DNA from: Cepaea nemoralis | Lineage: Eukaryota > Mollusca > Gastropoda > Stylommatophora > Helicidae | Reading direction: 5' to 3' | DNA: 64,000 nucleotides | Assembly (NCBI GenBank): GCA_014155875.1 | Contig: JACEFZ010015095.1 | Location: 1 to 64,000 of the forward strand | Notes under the pieces: model-generated | Told to the model about the DNA's origin: nothing | What the model saw: the letters and a program-made list of their open reading frames with translations, nothing else | The model's database searches: none | Translations under genes and position numbers: made by a program | Shown: piece by piece, positions 53,625-64,000 of the stretch | How the letters are laid out: the number at the start of each line of letters is the position of its first letter | Numbering within the stretch: position 1 is the stretch's first letter

Positions 53625-54063
53625 TCAATACAATTTTATTACATTAGCTGCCAATAAGTGTATCTCATGTTTTTGGAGTGTTCTCAATATATACTGTGAT
53701 ATAGTTTCTGAGGTTTCATTTGGTGTGTTGTCTAACTCGAGAACCTTAGTTTGGATTCCACCTGCTTTCCAGTCAAAGTACTGAATAACGATCGGAAATA
53801 TTTTCTGCGAACCGTGATTGCTAGCGTCTGTGGAAAGACCGAAATATGAAATACCACTTAAAGATTTATCAAATTCATCAACAGTGTGGGGGACAATTAC
53901 TTGGTTTATTATTGCTTCAGTCTTTGTTTTTGCACAAGCAACATGTTTAGCAATGTCTGAATCTTCAAATAACGTGTGCATCAAAACAGCTGTGCAAGTC
54001 ATCGAGTTGTAAGACTGATGATGACAAACTGTATGAAATGCCAAAGTTGCTTCAGCCGCATGC
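53625..54063 (-). pseudogene. hAT transposase fragment
   Basis: Open minus-strand frame: AAEATLAFHTVCHHQSYNSMTC..., then SDIAKHVACAKTKTEAIINQVI, GISYFGLSTDASNHGSQKIFPIVIQYFD and NETSETISQYILRTLQKH. DASNHG holds the first catalytic Asp region of hAT transposases. The dimerisation domain and the rest of the catalytic core are missing, so it is a fragment. Confidence 0.75.
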
Positions 54064-54154
54064 TTTCAGCAACACATTTGAGTACTTAGGCTGACAAAAA
54101 AAAAAAAAAAAGACGTCAATATGCTAGATGACGCGGAGACTTCGATTAAGTTTC

Positions 54155-56216
54155 TGTCACGAGCTCGCCATGAGTTAACCAGATAATAATACCGACGTTT
54201 GCTTGGCGTATATTTTCTAGGCCACAACAGTCGTACTAACAGAGTAAACACAGCTGCACGGGATACATCGGGTCAGCCCATATACACATTTGGCGGTGAG
54301 TGAGAAGGAAGGGATAAAACGCGTTGGCAGTTCATAACAGTTAAAATCACATATAATTGGCCGCTCAGGATATGGAATGGTTCCGTTTGTCATCTATGGT
54401 TCCGGACATCAGACGGAATGGAGGTTTTGACTGTCAGCACATGACAGAAAGTTGAGGGTGTTATTGAAAACAGTGGAACACCTGCCGGACATGAACAACG
54501 TCACGTGCACAATGTAAGCTTGTTTGGAAAACCATGATTGGCAGCTTGGTATCGAAACTCTTTGTTGGAACTCGACAGTAACTCTCTAGATTGTTTTGGA
54601 TGTCAGAACCAGTGATGACAAATCTAACATGGAGGGAGCCCGAGGGAGGATGGATCCCTGACAGGGGATGATCCGCCAATGTGCCACCTGTGTGGGGGCA
54701 TAAAGGATAACGTCACGTGGCCAACTTTGGTAGTTTGCCATATAAACCCGAGTTGGGACCAACTAGGGGGACTTGAAAATGCTCTAGTCGGAGTGCCAGG
54801 GCATTGCAGTGCTTAGTGGAAATAATATCTACCGTGTGTTAATTAGTGACTTAATTTTACACGTGCCTATAATGGCAGATGTAGATATGATTGATAGGAC
54901 TGCAGTAGTGCCATTTAAGGTATAACCTAGTATAATATTAGTTCTAATTAATATAGACTGTGGCCTTGTTAAACTATAGTGTGATGATTAGCACTGTTAG
55001 TGGAAACTAGTTAGAGTAGAATAGTGATATTAACTCTGCTAGTTAAGAATAGATTAGTGAAGTGTTGATAAGCTTTACTAGTTGAGAATTGAGTAATGAG
55101 GGATAATTGGGATCTTCCCGTAGGTGTCCCTGGTGGGCGGGGTTCCGCATTCTGTTTGCTGATTTTTTCTTTGTCATAGCCTGATTCGGCTCTAGGTGGG
55201 TAGCTAATCTGCTCTATGACTAAGTCTAGTTAGCTAAAGATCATTAAGCAAGGTGATAGGCTTACACTCAGCCGAAAGGATCAGTAACTAGTACTATCAC
55301 CAGATGTGTTGTTTCTATCCTAGGTTCCCTACCAGATCCAAGGAAACTCAACAAGTTTTTGGGAAAAAATCCAATCCCATTCGGAAGAACACCATTTCAA
55401 CAATCAATAAAGTTGCATACAGAACGTAACTAAAGCTAGAAGGAAGTTGATTCACCAAAGAGAGTGATGCGTACTGATGCACCACACAGCATCAGACAGT
55501 AGTAACTAAATGAGATCAGTCTAATAGTTACCTAGTGTTATATAATCTCGTGTAATAGAACACAAGACATTATACGTGAGGCTAGATAGACACGAGTGAG
55601 GATCAATCACATTAACAATTAACATTAATGACGGTGTACACACTACAAAGGACTTGTGCAGTTTTTTTGAAGGAACGATAGGAACGGACATTGTGTAGGG
55701 TGCAACCGGTCCATGATTAACTGTTAATACCACCGGTGTCTATTTCGGATGATCATGAAATTGGATTACCAGAGGTCTACAGAGGCAAAGCAGTATCCGG
55801 CAAGATGGTTTCGGCACGGGGTGAGATGTACATGTTCTGACGTAACGTGCTGTGGTCTATCCTTGCTGGGATCAGCTGACTGGGTTGTGGTCTGAGAGTC
55901 CGATTCTACACACTTTATAGAACACGTCACACATTTTCTTCACATACACGTCTCATATACGTTACACTTTTCTTTTAATAAATTATCTTTATTAATTTTT
56001 AGAAGCAAGAGTTGTTGAGTATGTTGCGTTGGGGAAGTATGAGAAGGGGGCATAGTACGACAGTGAGAGAGTGATAGGAAAAGGTGTCCATAGGCTGATG
56101 GAGTGTGTTGGACGGAAGCTGGTGGATTCTCCAGAATATTGAGAGGGAAAAAATATTATAATGTGGGTGTCGGCTCTCTTCACTCCAGGGACGACACTGT
56201 AAAGGAGGACACGACA
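54155..56216 (+). repeat. LTR, array unit 1
   Basis: TGTCACGAGC...ACACGACA, 2062 bp, poly(A) signal AATAAA at 55977-55982. Small open frames inside recur in every unit and are not treated as genes. Confidence 0.88.
55977..55982 (+). terminator. Poly(A) signal in array LTR
   Basis: AATAAA about 235 bases before the LTR end, in the same relative place as in the 7080-9169 LTR. It recurs in each unit. Confidence 0.55.
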
Positions 56217-56220
56217 TTAT

Positions 56221-56231
56221 TGGGGGCTCGT
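56221..56231 (+). promoter_or_regulatory. Primer-binding site, tRNA-Pro type
   Basis: TGGGGGCTCGT, 4 bases after the LTR, identical to the first 11 bases of the known tRNA-Pro site. Repeated at 59194-59204 and 62168-62178. Confidence 0.75.
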
Positions 56232-56242
56232 AAACGTGATAT

Positions 56243-56372
56243 TGGGACAGCGGGATCTCTCGTAAACGGAATCCTTGGACAGCGGGATCTCCCGTAAACG
56301 GAATCCTTGGACAGCGAGATCTCCTGCAAGCAGGAACCTTTGACAGTGGGGATCCTCTGACAACGGGGTCTT
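56243..56372 (+). repeat. Leader tandem repeat, about 32 bp
   Basis: Four degenerate units of GGACAGCGGGATCTC.CGTAAACGGAATCCTT between primer site and gag. Present in each array unit (also about 59216-59344 and 62190-62318). Confidence 0.8.
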
Positions 56373-56631
56373 TTGACACGGGATCCTTAGTTATAAGAGG
56401 GAGATATCATTTTGGAGAATCCAGCTAGAGTGAATGTGGATAGGGGTTAGGACTAATATCTTACCTGTTCACACTTCACACGTCTGCATAGGTCTGTGGT
56501 CCTGATTCTACTCTTGTCACTGCGTGAATGTGCTGTGTGTGGTATATCTAGATTTATAGTACTTGTTCATATATCTGTATAGTAATTTGCAGTTATATTG
56601 TACTCGACCTGCTAGCTTACCTCTCTGTATA

Positions 56632-56991
56632 ATGGCCACCCCTAAACTTAGCACAGCAGAATTAAAGGCAAAGGGGGAAGAAATGGGATTGGCGGGGTCT
56701 GCTCTAACGGATTACATACAGGAAGTGGAGAGAGAGTATCGTCAAGCAGAAAGGGAAGATCGAAAGGCCGAGTTGGAATTGAGAAGGATGGAATTGGAAG
56801 CTGAGCAAGCAGCTAAGAAATTGGAAGCTGAGCAAGCAGCTAAGAAATTGGAAGCTGAGCAAGCAGCTAGGAAATTTGAAGCTGAGCAAGCAGCTAGGAA
56901 ATTAGAAGCTGAACAGGAAGCACAGAAAAGGGAGCACGAGTACCGGATGAGGGAACTCGAGTTGAAGAGTCAATCTAATGGAGAAAACTGA
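56632..56991 (+). pseudogene. Truncated gag, array unit 1 (frameshifted)
   Basis: Start ATG 56632 (A at -3, G at +4) gives MATPKLSTAELKAKGEEMG, homologous to the gag start at 9414. An extra A near 56984-56988 shifts the frame and ends the protein after 119 residues. The other two units lack this change. It contains five 9-residue coiled-coil repeats (LEAEQAAKK type). Confidence 0.82.
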
Positions 56992-57129
56992 GGGAGCAGT
57001 TGGAGGTTCCTCCATCCCAGGATCAACACCAGTAGGTGGACATGGGTACCATGCTATGAAGTTTCCTTTAGCGGTCTACGAGGAGGACAAAGAGAAGATT
57101 GACCAGTACCTTCAACGCTTCGAGGCTAT

Positions 57130-59189
57130 TGTCACGAGCTCGCCATGAGTTAACCAGATAATAATACCGACGTTTGCTTGGCGTATATTTTCTAGGCCAC
57201 AACAGTCGTACTAACAGAGTAAACACAGCTGCACGGGATACATCGGGTCAGCCCATATACACATTTGGCGGTGAGTGAGAAGGAAGGGATAAAACGCGTT
57301 GGCAGTTCATAACAGTTAAAATCACATATAATTGGCCGCTCAGGATATGGAATGGTTCCGTTTGTCATCTATGGTTCCGGACATCAGACGGAATGGAGGT
57401 TTTGACTGTCAGCACATGACAGAAAGTTGAGGGTGTTATTGAAAACAGTGGAACACCTGCCGGACATGAACAACGTCACGTGCACAATGTAAGCTTGTTT
57501 GGAAAACCATGATTGGCAGCTTGGTATCGAAACTCTTTGTTGGAACTCGACAGTAACTCTCTAGATTGTTTTGGATGTCAGAACCAGTGATGACAAATCT
57601 AACATGGAGGGAGCCCGAGGGAGGATGGATCCCTGACAGGGGATGATCCGCCAATGTGCCACCTGTGTGGGGGCATAAAGGATAACGTCACGTGGCCAAC
57701 TTTGGTAGTTTGCCATATAAACCCGAGTTGGGACCAACTAGGGGGACTTGAAAATGCTCTAGTCGGAGTGGCAGGGCATTGCAGTGCTTAGTGGAAATAA
57801 TATCTACCGTGTGTTAATTAGTGACTTAATTTTACACGTGCCTATAATGGCAGATGTAGATATGATTGATAGGACTGCAGTAGTGCCATTTAAGGTATAA
57901 CCTAGTATAATATTAGTTCTAATTAATATAGACTGTGGCCTTGTTAAACTATAGTGTGATGATTAGCACTGTTAGTGGAAACTAGTTAGAGTAGAATAGT
58001 GATGAACTCTGCTAGTTAAGAATAGATTAGTGAAGTGTTGATAAGCTTTACTAGTTGAGAATTGAGTAATGAGGGATAATTGGGATCTTCCCGTAGGTGT
58101 CCCTGGTGGGCGGGGTTCCGCATTCTGTTTGCTGATTTTTTCTTTGTCATAGCCTGATTCGGCTCTAGGTGGGTAGCTAATCTGCTCTATGACTAAGTCT
58201 AGTTAGCTAAAGATCATTAAGCAAGGTGATAGGCTTACACTCAGCCGAAAGGATCAGTAACTAGTACTATCACCAGATGTGTTGTTTCTATCCTAGGTTC
58301 CCTACCAGATCCAAGGAAACTCAACAAGTTTTTGGGAAAAAATCCAATCCCATTCGGAAGAACACCATTTCAACAATCAATAAAGTTGCATACAGAACGT
58401 AACTAAAGCTAGAAGGAAGTTGATTCACCAAAGAGAGTGATGCGTACTGATGCACCACACAGCATCAGACAGTAGTAACTAAATGAGATCAGTCTAATAG
58501 TTACCTAGTGTTATATAATCTCGTGTAATAGAACACAAGACATTATACGTGAGGCTAGATAGACACGAGTGAGGATCAATCACATTAACAATTAACATTA
58601 ATGACGGTGTACACACTACAAAGGACTTGTGCAGTTTTTTTGAAGGAACGATAGGAACGGACATTGTGTAGGGTGCAACCGGTCCATGATTAACTGTTAA
58701 TACCACCGGTGTCTATTTCGGATGATCATGAAATTGGATTACCAGAGGTCTACAGAGGCAAAGCAGTATCCGGCAAGATGGTTTCGGCACGGGGTGAGAT
58801 GTACATGTTCTGACGTAACGTGCTGTGGTCTATCCTTGCTGGGATCAGCTGACTGGGTTGTGGTCTGAGAGTCCGATTCTACACACTTTATAGAACACGT
58901 CACACATTTTCTTCACATACACGTCTCATATACGTTACACTTTTCTTTTAATAAATTATCTTTATTAATTTTTAGAAGCAAGAGTTGTTGAGTATGTTGC
59001 GTTGGGGAAGTATGAGAAGGGGGCATAGTACGACAGTGAGAGAGTGATAGGAAAAGGTGTCCATAGGCTGATGGAGTGTGTTGGACGGAAGCTGGTGGAT
59101 TCTCCAGAATATTGAGAGGGAAAAAATATTATAATGTGGGTGTCGGCTCTCTTCACTCCAGGGACGACACTGTAAAGGAGGACACGACA
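57130..59189 (+). repeat. LTR, array unit 2
   Basis: 2060 bp. A three-base loss near 58003 (GTGATGAAC instead of GTGATATTAAC) and a C/G change near 57771 distinguish it from unit 1. Confidence 0.88.
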
Positions 59190-59603
59190 TTATTGGGGGC
59201 TCGTAAACGTGATATTGGGACAGCGGGATCTCTCGTAAACGGAATCCTTGGACAGCGGGATCTCCCGTAAACGGAATCCTTGGACAGCGAGATCTCCTGC
59301 AAGCAGGAACCTTTGACAGTGGGATCCTCTGACAACGGGGTCTTTTGACACGGGATCCTTAGTTATAAGAGGGAGATATCATTTTGGAGAATCCAGCTAG
59401 AGTGAATGTGGATAGGGGTTAGGACTAATATCTTACCTGTTCACACTTCACACGTCTGCATAGGTCTGTGGTCCTGATTCTACTCTTGTCACTGCGTGAA
59501 TGTGCTGTGTGTGGTATATCTAGATTTATAGTACTTGTTCATATATCTGTATAGTAATTTGCAGTTATATTGTACTCGACCTGCTAGCTTACCTCTCTGT
59601 ATA

Positions 59604-60119
59604 ATGGCCACCCCTAAACTTAGCACAGCAGAATTAAAGGCAAAGGGGGAAGAAATGGGATTGGCGGGGTCTGCTCTAACGGATTACATACAGGAAGTGG
59701 AGAGAGAGTATCGTCAAGCAGAAAGGGAAGATCGAAAGGCCGAGTTGGAATTGAGAAGGATGGAATTGGAAGCTGAGCAAGCAGCTAAGAAATTGGAAGC
59801 TGAGCAAGCAGCTAAGAAATTGGAAGCTGAGCAAGCAGCTAGGAAATTTGAAGCTGAGCAAGCAGCTAGGAAATTAGAAGCTGAACAGGAAGCACAGAAA
59901 AGGGAGCACGAGTACCGGATGAGGGAACTCGAGTTGAAGAGTCAATCTAATGGAGAAACTGAGGGAGCAGTTGGAGGTTCCTCCATCCCAGGATCAACAC
60001 CAGTAGGTGGACATGGGTACCATGCTATGAAGTTTCCTTTAGCGGTCTACGAGGAGGACAAAGAGAAGATTGACCAGTACCTTCAACGCTTCGAGGCTAT
60101 TGTCACGAGCTCGCCATGA
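59604..60119 (+). pseudogene. Truncated gag, array unit 2 (171 residues)
   Basis: Open from ATG 59604. Residues 1-50 match the conserved gag start. Five 9-residue coiled-coil repeats lie at about 55-102, followed by RMRELELKSQ and AMKFPLAVYEEDKEKIDQYLQRFEAI. It then enters the LTR (VTSSP) and stops. The capsid core, zinc knuckle and all of pol are missing. It might still make a coiled-coil Gag fragment, but no function can be claimed. Confidence 0.82.
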
Positions 60120-62163
60120 GTTAACCAGATAATAATACCGACGTTTGCTTGGCGTATATTTTCTAGGCCACAACAGTCGTACTAACAGAGTAAACACAGC
60201 TGCACGGGATACATCGGGTCAGCCCATATACACATTTGGCGGTGAGTGAGAAGGAAGGGATAAAACGCGTTGGCAGTTCATAACAGTTAAAATCACATAT
60301 AATTGGCCGCTCAGGATATGGAATGGTTCCGTTTGTCATCTATGGTTCCGGACATCAGACGGAATGGAGGTTTTGACTGTCAGCACATGACAGAAAGTTG
60401 AGGGTGTTATTGAAAACAGTGGAACACCTGCCGGACATGAACAACGTCACGTGCACAATGTAAGCTTGTTTGGAAAACCATGATTGGCAGCTTGGTATCG
60501 AAACTCTTTGTTGGAACTCGACAGTAACTCTCTAGATTGTTTTGGATGTCAGAACCAGTGATGACAAATCTAACATGGAGGGAGCCCGAGGGAGGATGGA
60601 TCCCTGACAGGGGATGATCCGCCAATGTGCCACCTGTGTGGGGGCATAAAGGATAACGTCACGTGGCCAACTTTGGTAGTTTGCCATATAAACCCGAGTT
60701 GGGACCAACTAGGGGGACTTGAAAATGCTCTAGTCGGAGTGCCAGGGCATTGCAGTGCTTAGTGGAAATAATATCCACCGTGTGTTAATTAGTGACTTAA
60801 TTTTACACGTGCCTATAATGGCAGATGTAGATATGATTGATAGGACTGCAGTAGTGCCATTTAAGGTATAACCTAGTATAATATTAGTTCTAATTAATAT
60901 AGACTGTGGCCTTGTTAAACTATAGTGTGATGATTAGCACTGTTAGTGGAAACTAGTTAGAGTAGAATAGTGATATTAACTCTGCTAGTTAAGAATAGAT
61001 TAGTGAAGTGTTGATAAGCTTTACTAGTTGAGAATTGAGTAATGAGGGATAATTGGGATCTTCCCGTAGGTGTCCCTGGTGGGCGGGGTTCCGCATTCTG
61101 TTTGCTGATTTTTTCTTTGTCATAGCCTGATTCGGCTCTAGGTGGGTAGCTAATCTGCTCTATGACTAAGTCTAGTTAGCTAAAGATCATTAAGCAAGGT
61201 GATAGGCTTACACTCAGCCGAAAGGATCAGTAACTAGTACTATCACCAGATGTGTTGTTTCTATCCTAGGTTCCCTACCAGATCCAAGGAAACTCAACAA
61301 GTTTTTGGGAAAAAATCCAATCCCATTCGGAAGAACACCAGTTCAACAATCAATAAAGTTGCATACAGAACGTAACTAAAGCTAGAAGGAAGTTGATTCA
61401 CCAAAGAGAGTGATGCGTACTGATGCACCACACAGCATCAGACAGTAGTAACTAAATGAGAATCAGTCTAATAGTTACCTAGTGTTATATAATCTCGTGT
61501 AATAGAACACAAGACATTATACGTGAGGCTAGATAGACACGAGTGAGGATCAATCACATTAACAATTAACATTAATGACGGTGTACACACTACAAAGGAC
61601 TTGTGCAGTTTTTTTGAAGGAACGATAGGAACGGACATTGTGTAGGGTGCAACCGGTCCATGATTAACTGTTAATACCACCGGTGTCTATTTCGGATGAT
61701 CATGAAATTGGATTACCAGAGGTCTACAGAGGCAAAGCAGTATCCGGCAAGATGGTTTCGGCACGGGGTGAGATGTACATGTTCTGACGTAACGTGCTGT
61801 GGTCTATCCTTGCTGGGATCAGCTGACTGGGTTGTGGTCTGAGAGTCCGATTCTACACACTTTATAGAACACGTCACACATTTTCTTCACATACACGTCT
61901 CATATACGTTACACTTTTCTTTTAATAAATTATCTTTATTAATTTTTAGAAGCAAGAGTTGTTGAGTATGTTGCGTTGGGGAAGTATGAGAAGGGGGCAT
62001 AGTACGACAGTGAGAGAGTGATAGGAAAAGGTGTCCATAGGCTGATGGAGTGTGTTGGACGGAAGCTGGTGGATTCTCCAGAATATTGAGAGGGAAAAAA
62101 TATTATAATGTGGGTGTCGGCTCTCTTCACTCCAGGGACGACACTGTAAAGGAGGACACGACA
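60101..62163 (+). repeat. LTR, array unit 3
   Basis: 2063 bp. Differences from the others include CCAGTTCAAC near 61340 and one extra A near 61461. Confidence 0.88.
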
Positions 62164-62577
62164 TTATTGGGGGCTCGTAAACGTGATATTGGGACAGCGG
62201 GATCTCTCGTAAACGGAATCCTTGGACAGCGGGATCTCCCGTAAACGGAATCCTTGGACAGCGAGATCTCCTGCAAGCAGGAACCTTTGACAGTGGGATC
62301 CTCTGACAACGGGGTCTTTTGACACGGGATCCTTAGTTATAAGAGGGAGATATCATTTTGGAGAATCCAGCTAGAGTGAATGTGGATAGGGGTTAGGACT
62401 AATCTCTTACCTGTTCACACTTCACACGTCTGCATAGGTCTGTGGTCCTGATTCTACTCTTGTCACTGCGTGAATGTGCTGTGTGTGGTATATCTAGATT
62501 TATAGTACTTGTTCATATATCTGTATAGTAATTTGCAGTTATATTGTACTCGACCTGCTAGCATACCTCTCTGTATA

Positions 62578-63093
62578 ATGGCCACCCCTAAACTTAGCAC
62601 AGCAGAATTAAAGGCAAAGGGGGAAGAAATGGGATTGGCGGGGTCTGCTCTAACGGATTACATACAGGAAGTGGAGAGAGAGTATCGTCAAGCAGAAAGG
62701 GAAGATCGAAAGGCCGAGTTGGAATTGAGAAGGATGGAATTGGAAGCTGAGCAAGCAGCTAAGAAATTGGAAGCTGAGCAAGCAGCTAAGAAATTGGAAG
62801 CTGAGCAAGCAGCTAGGAAATTTGAAGCTGAGCAAGCAGCTAGGAAATTAGAAGCTGAACAGGAAGCACAGAAAAGGGAGCACGAGTACCGGATGAGGGA
62901 ACTCGAGTTGAAGAGTCAATCTAATGGAGAAACTGAGGGAGCAGTTGGAGGTTCCTCCATCCCAGGATCAACACCAGTAGGTGGACATGGGTACCATGCT
63001 ATGAAGTTTCCTTTAGCGGTCTACGAGGAGGACAAAGAGAAGATTGACCAGTACCTTCAACGCTTCGAGGCTATTGTCACGAGCTCGCCATGA
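62578..63093 (+). pseudogene. Truncated gag, array unit 3 (171 residues)
   Basis: Same 171-residue reading as unit 2, same cut point into the next LTR at 63075. Only the upstream leader differs slightly (S to I in non-coding reading near 62563). The identical cut point shows that the unit was truncated before it multiplied. Confidence 0.82.
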
Positions 63094-64000
63094 GTTAACC
63101 AGATAATAATACCGACGTTTGCTTGGCGTATATTTTCTAGGCCACAACAGTCGTACTAACAGAGTAAACACAGCTGCACGGGATACATCGGGTCAGCCCA
63201 TATACACATTTGGCGGTGAGTGAGAAGGAAGGGATAAAACACGTTGGCAGTTCATAACAGTTAAAATCACATATAATTGGCCGCTCAGGATATGGAATGG
63301 TTCCGTTTGTCATCTATGGTTCCGGACATCAGACGGAATGGAGGTTTTGACTGTCAGCACATGACAGAAAGTTGAGGGTGTTATTGAAAACAGTGGAACA
63401 CCTGCCGGACATGAACAACGTCACGTGCACAATGTAAGCTTGTTTGGAAAACCATGATTGGCAGCTTGGTATCGAAACTCTTTGTTGGAACTCGACAGTA
63501 ACTCTCTAGATTGTTTTGGATGTCAGAACCAGTGATGACAAATCTAACATGGAGGGAGCCCGAGGGAGGATGGATCCCTGACGGGATGATCTGCCAATGT
63601 GCCACCTGTGTGGGGGCATAAAGGATAACGTCACGTGGCCAACTTTGGTAGTTTGCCATATAAACCCGAGTTGGGACCAACTAGGGGGACTTGAAAATGC
63701 TCTAGTCGGAGTGCCAGGGCACTGCAGTGCTTAGTGGAAATAATATCTACCGTGTGTTAATTAGTGACTTAATTTTACACGTGCCTATAATGGCAGATGT
63801 AGATATGATTGATAGGACTGCAGTAGTGCCATTTAAGGTATAACCTAGTATAATATTAGTTCTAATTAATATAGACTGTGGCCTTGTTAAACTATAGTGT
63901 GATGATTAGCACTGTTAGTGGAAACTAGTTAGAGTAGAATAGTGATATTAACTCTGCTAGTTAAGAATAGATTAGTGAAGTGTTGATAAGCTTTACTAGT
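63075..64000 (+). repeat. LTR, array unit 4 (partial, window edge)
   Basis: First 926 bases of a fourth LTR. A small deletion near 63582 (CTGACGGGATG) distinguishes it. Confidence 0.88.

Larger units (their letters stand above)
53503..54111 (-). mobile_element. hAT transposon remnant with transposase
   Basis: The left end, near 53503, reads TAGGGTTGCCAGATACG and is followed by three copies of a GGAGGACATAATAAGA repeat (53525-53585), as at the ends of some hAT elements. The right part is lost at an A-run (54094-54111). Confidence 0.6.
54155..64000 (+). repeat. Tandem array of LTR plus truncated gag, period about 2973 bp
   Basis: Units start at 54155, 57130, 60101 and 63075 (2975, 2971 and 2974 bp) and differ by only a few bases. 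Each is a complete LTR (about 2.06 kb), a 4-base gap, a tRNA-Pro-type primer site, a leader and 171 codons of gag that run straight into the next LTR. No pol, no polypurine tract. The array continues past the window. It derives from a second Gmr1-like Ty3/gypsy family. Confidence 0.92.

Noticed and set aside
56704..62835. Minus-strand 61-codon frames (FKFPSCLLSFQF repeats) opposite gag
   Set aside because: Antisense of the 27-bp gag repeat.
54461..63680. Recurrent 60-72-codon minus-strand frames in the LTR array
   Set aside because: Recur with the LTR period; no recognisable domain and no independent evidence of coding.

Overview
This is animal nuclear DNA, not bacterial or plastid. It holds one spliced host gene, a C2H2 zinc-finger gene, inside a dense and repeatedly nested set of transposable elements: RTE-type and I-group LINEs, Ty3/gypsy elements with unusually long LTRs, mariner, hAT and tRNA-derived SINEs. 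Very long homopolymer and minisatellite tracts are also present. The mix (RTE LINEs, RNase H-bearing LINEs, Gmr1-like Ty3/gypsy, mariner, expanded zinc-finger genes) suits an invertebrate, and I would guess a lophotrochozoan such as a mollusc. That placement is inference; nothing here fixes the species.

Layout. 1-1033: 3' end of LINE family A, minus strand, next to a poly-C tract. 1034-6780: a decayed RTE element (RTE-1) split by a second RTE (RTE-2, minus strand, 3049-6132). 6985-20847: a complete LINE A with a 13-bp target duplication, split in its 5' UTR by a complete 8.7-kb Ty3/gypsy element (7080-15820) with near-identical 2090-bp LTRs and one intact gag-pol frame. In that frame the integrase lies before the reverse transcriptase (Copia-like order, as in Gmr1 elements). 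20934-22555: RTE-2 fragment with an RTE-1 piece in it.

22820-29921: two-exon zinc-finger gene. A 61-base coding exon (22828-22888) joins in frame to a 16-finger exon (28222-29921). Its intron is almost entirely LINE D plus a putative solo LTR. The stop codon of the gene is supplied by an RTE-2 insertion, and decayed fingers reappear at about 41690-42110, beyond it. 29889-41681: a stack of insertions inside insertions, each boundary dated by target duplications. RTE-2a contains RTE-2b, which contains a putative solo LTR. That solo LTR contains LINE C (intact frame) and a hAT element, and the hAT element carries the intact LINE D. A 113-bp LINE A tail sits separately inside RTE-2b.

42245-46675: a 4.4-kb minisatellite of 42- and 47-bp units with higher-order repeats. 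46763-49670: a direct duplication, SINEs and otherwise unrecognised sequence. 49680-54111: LINE, mariner, SINE and hAT remnants. 54155-64000 (running off the window): a tandem array with a period of about 2973 bp, in which each unit is a complete 2.06-kb LTR plus about 0.91 kb of leader and 5' gag cut at the same point.

By reading frame, the elements that look most recently active are the Ty3/gypsy element (9414-13703), LINE D (36864-40460) and LINE C (31598-34906). LINE A carries a single frameshift in RNase H. Coordinates were read by eye. Clade names below the level of RTE, I-group, Ty3/gypsy, hAT and mariner are tentative.
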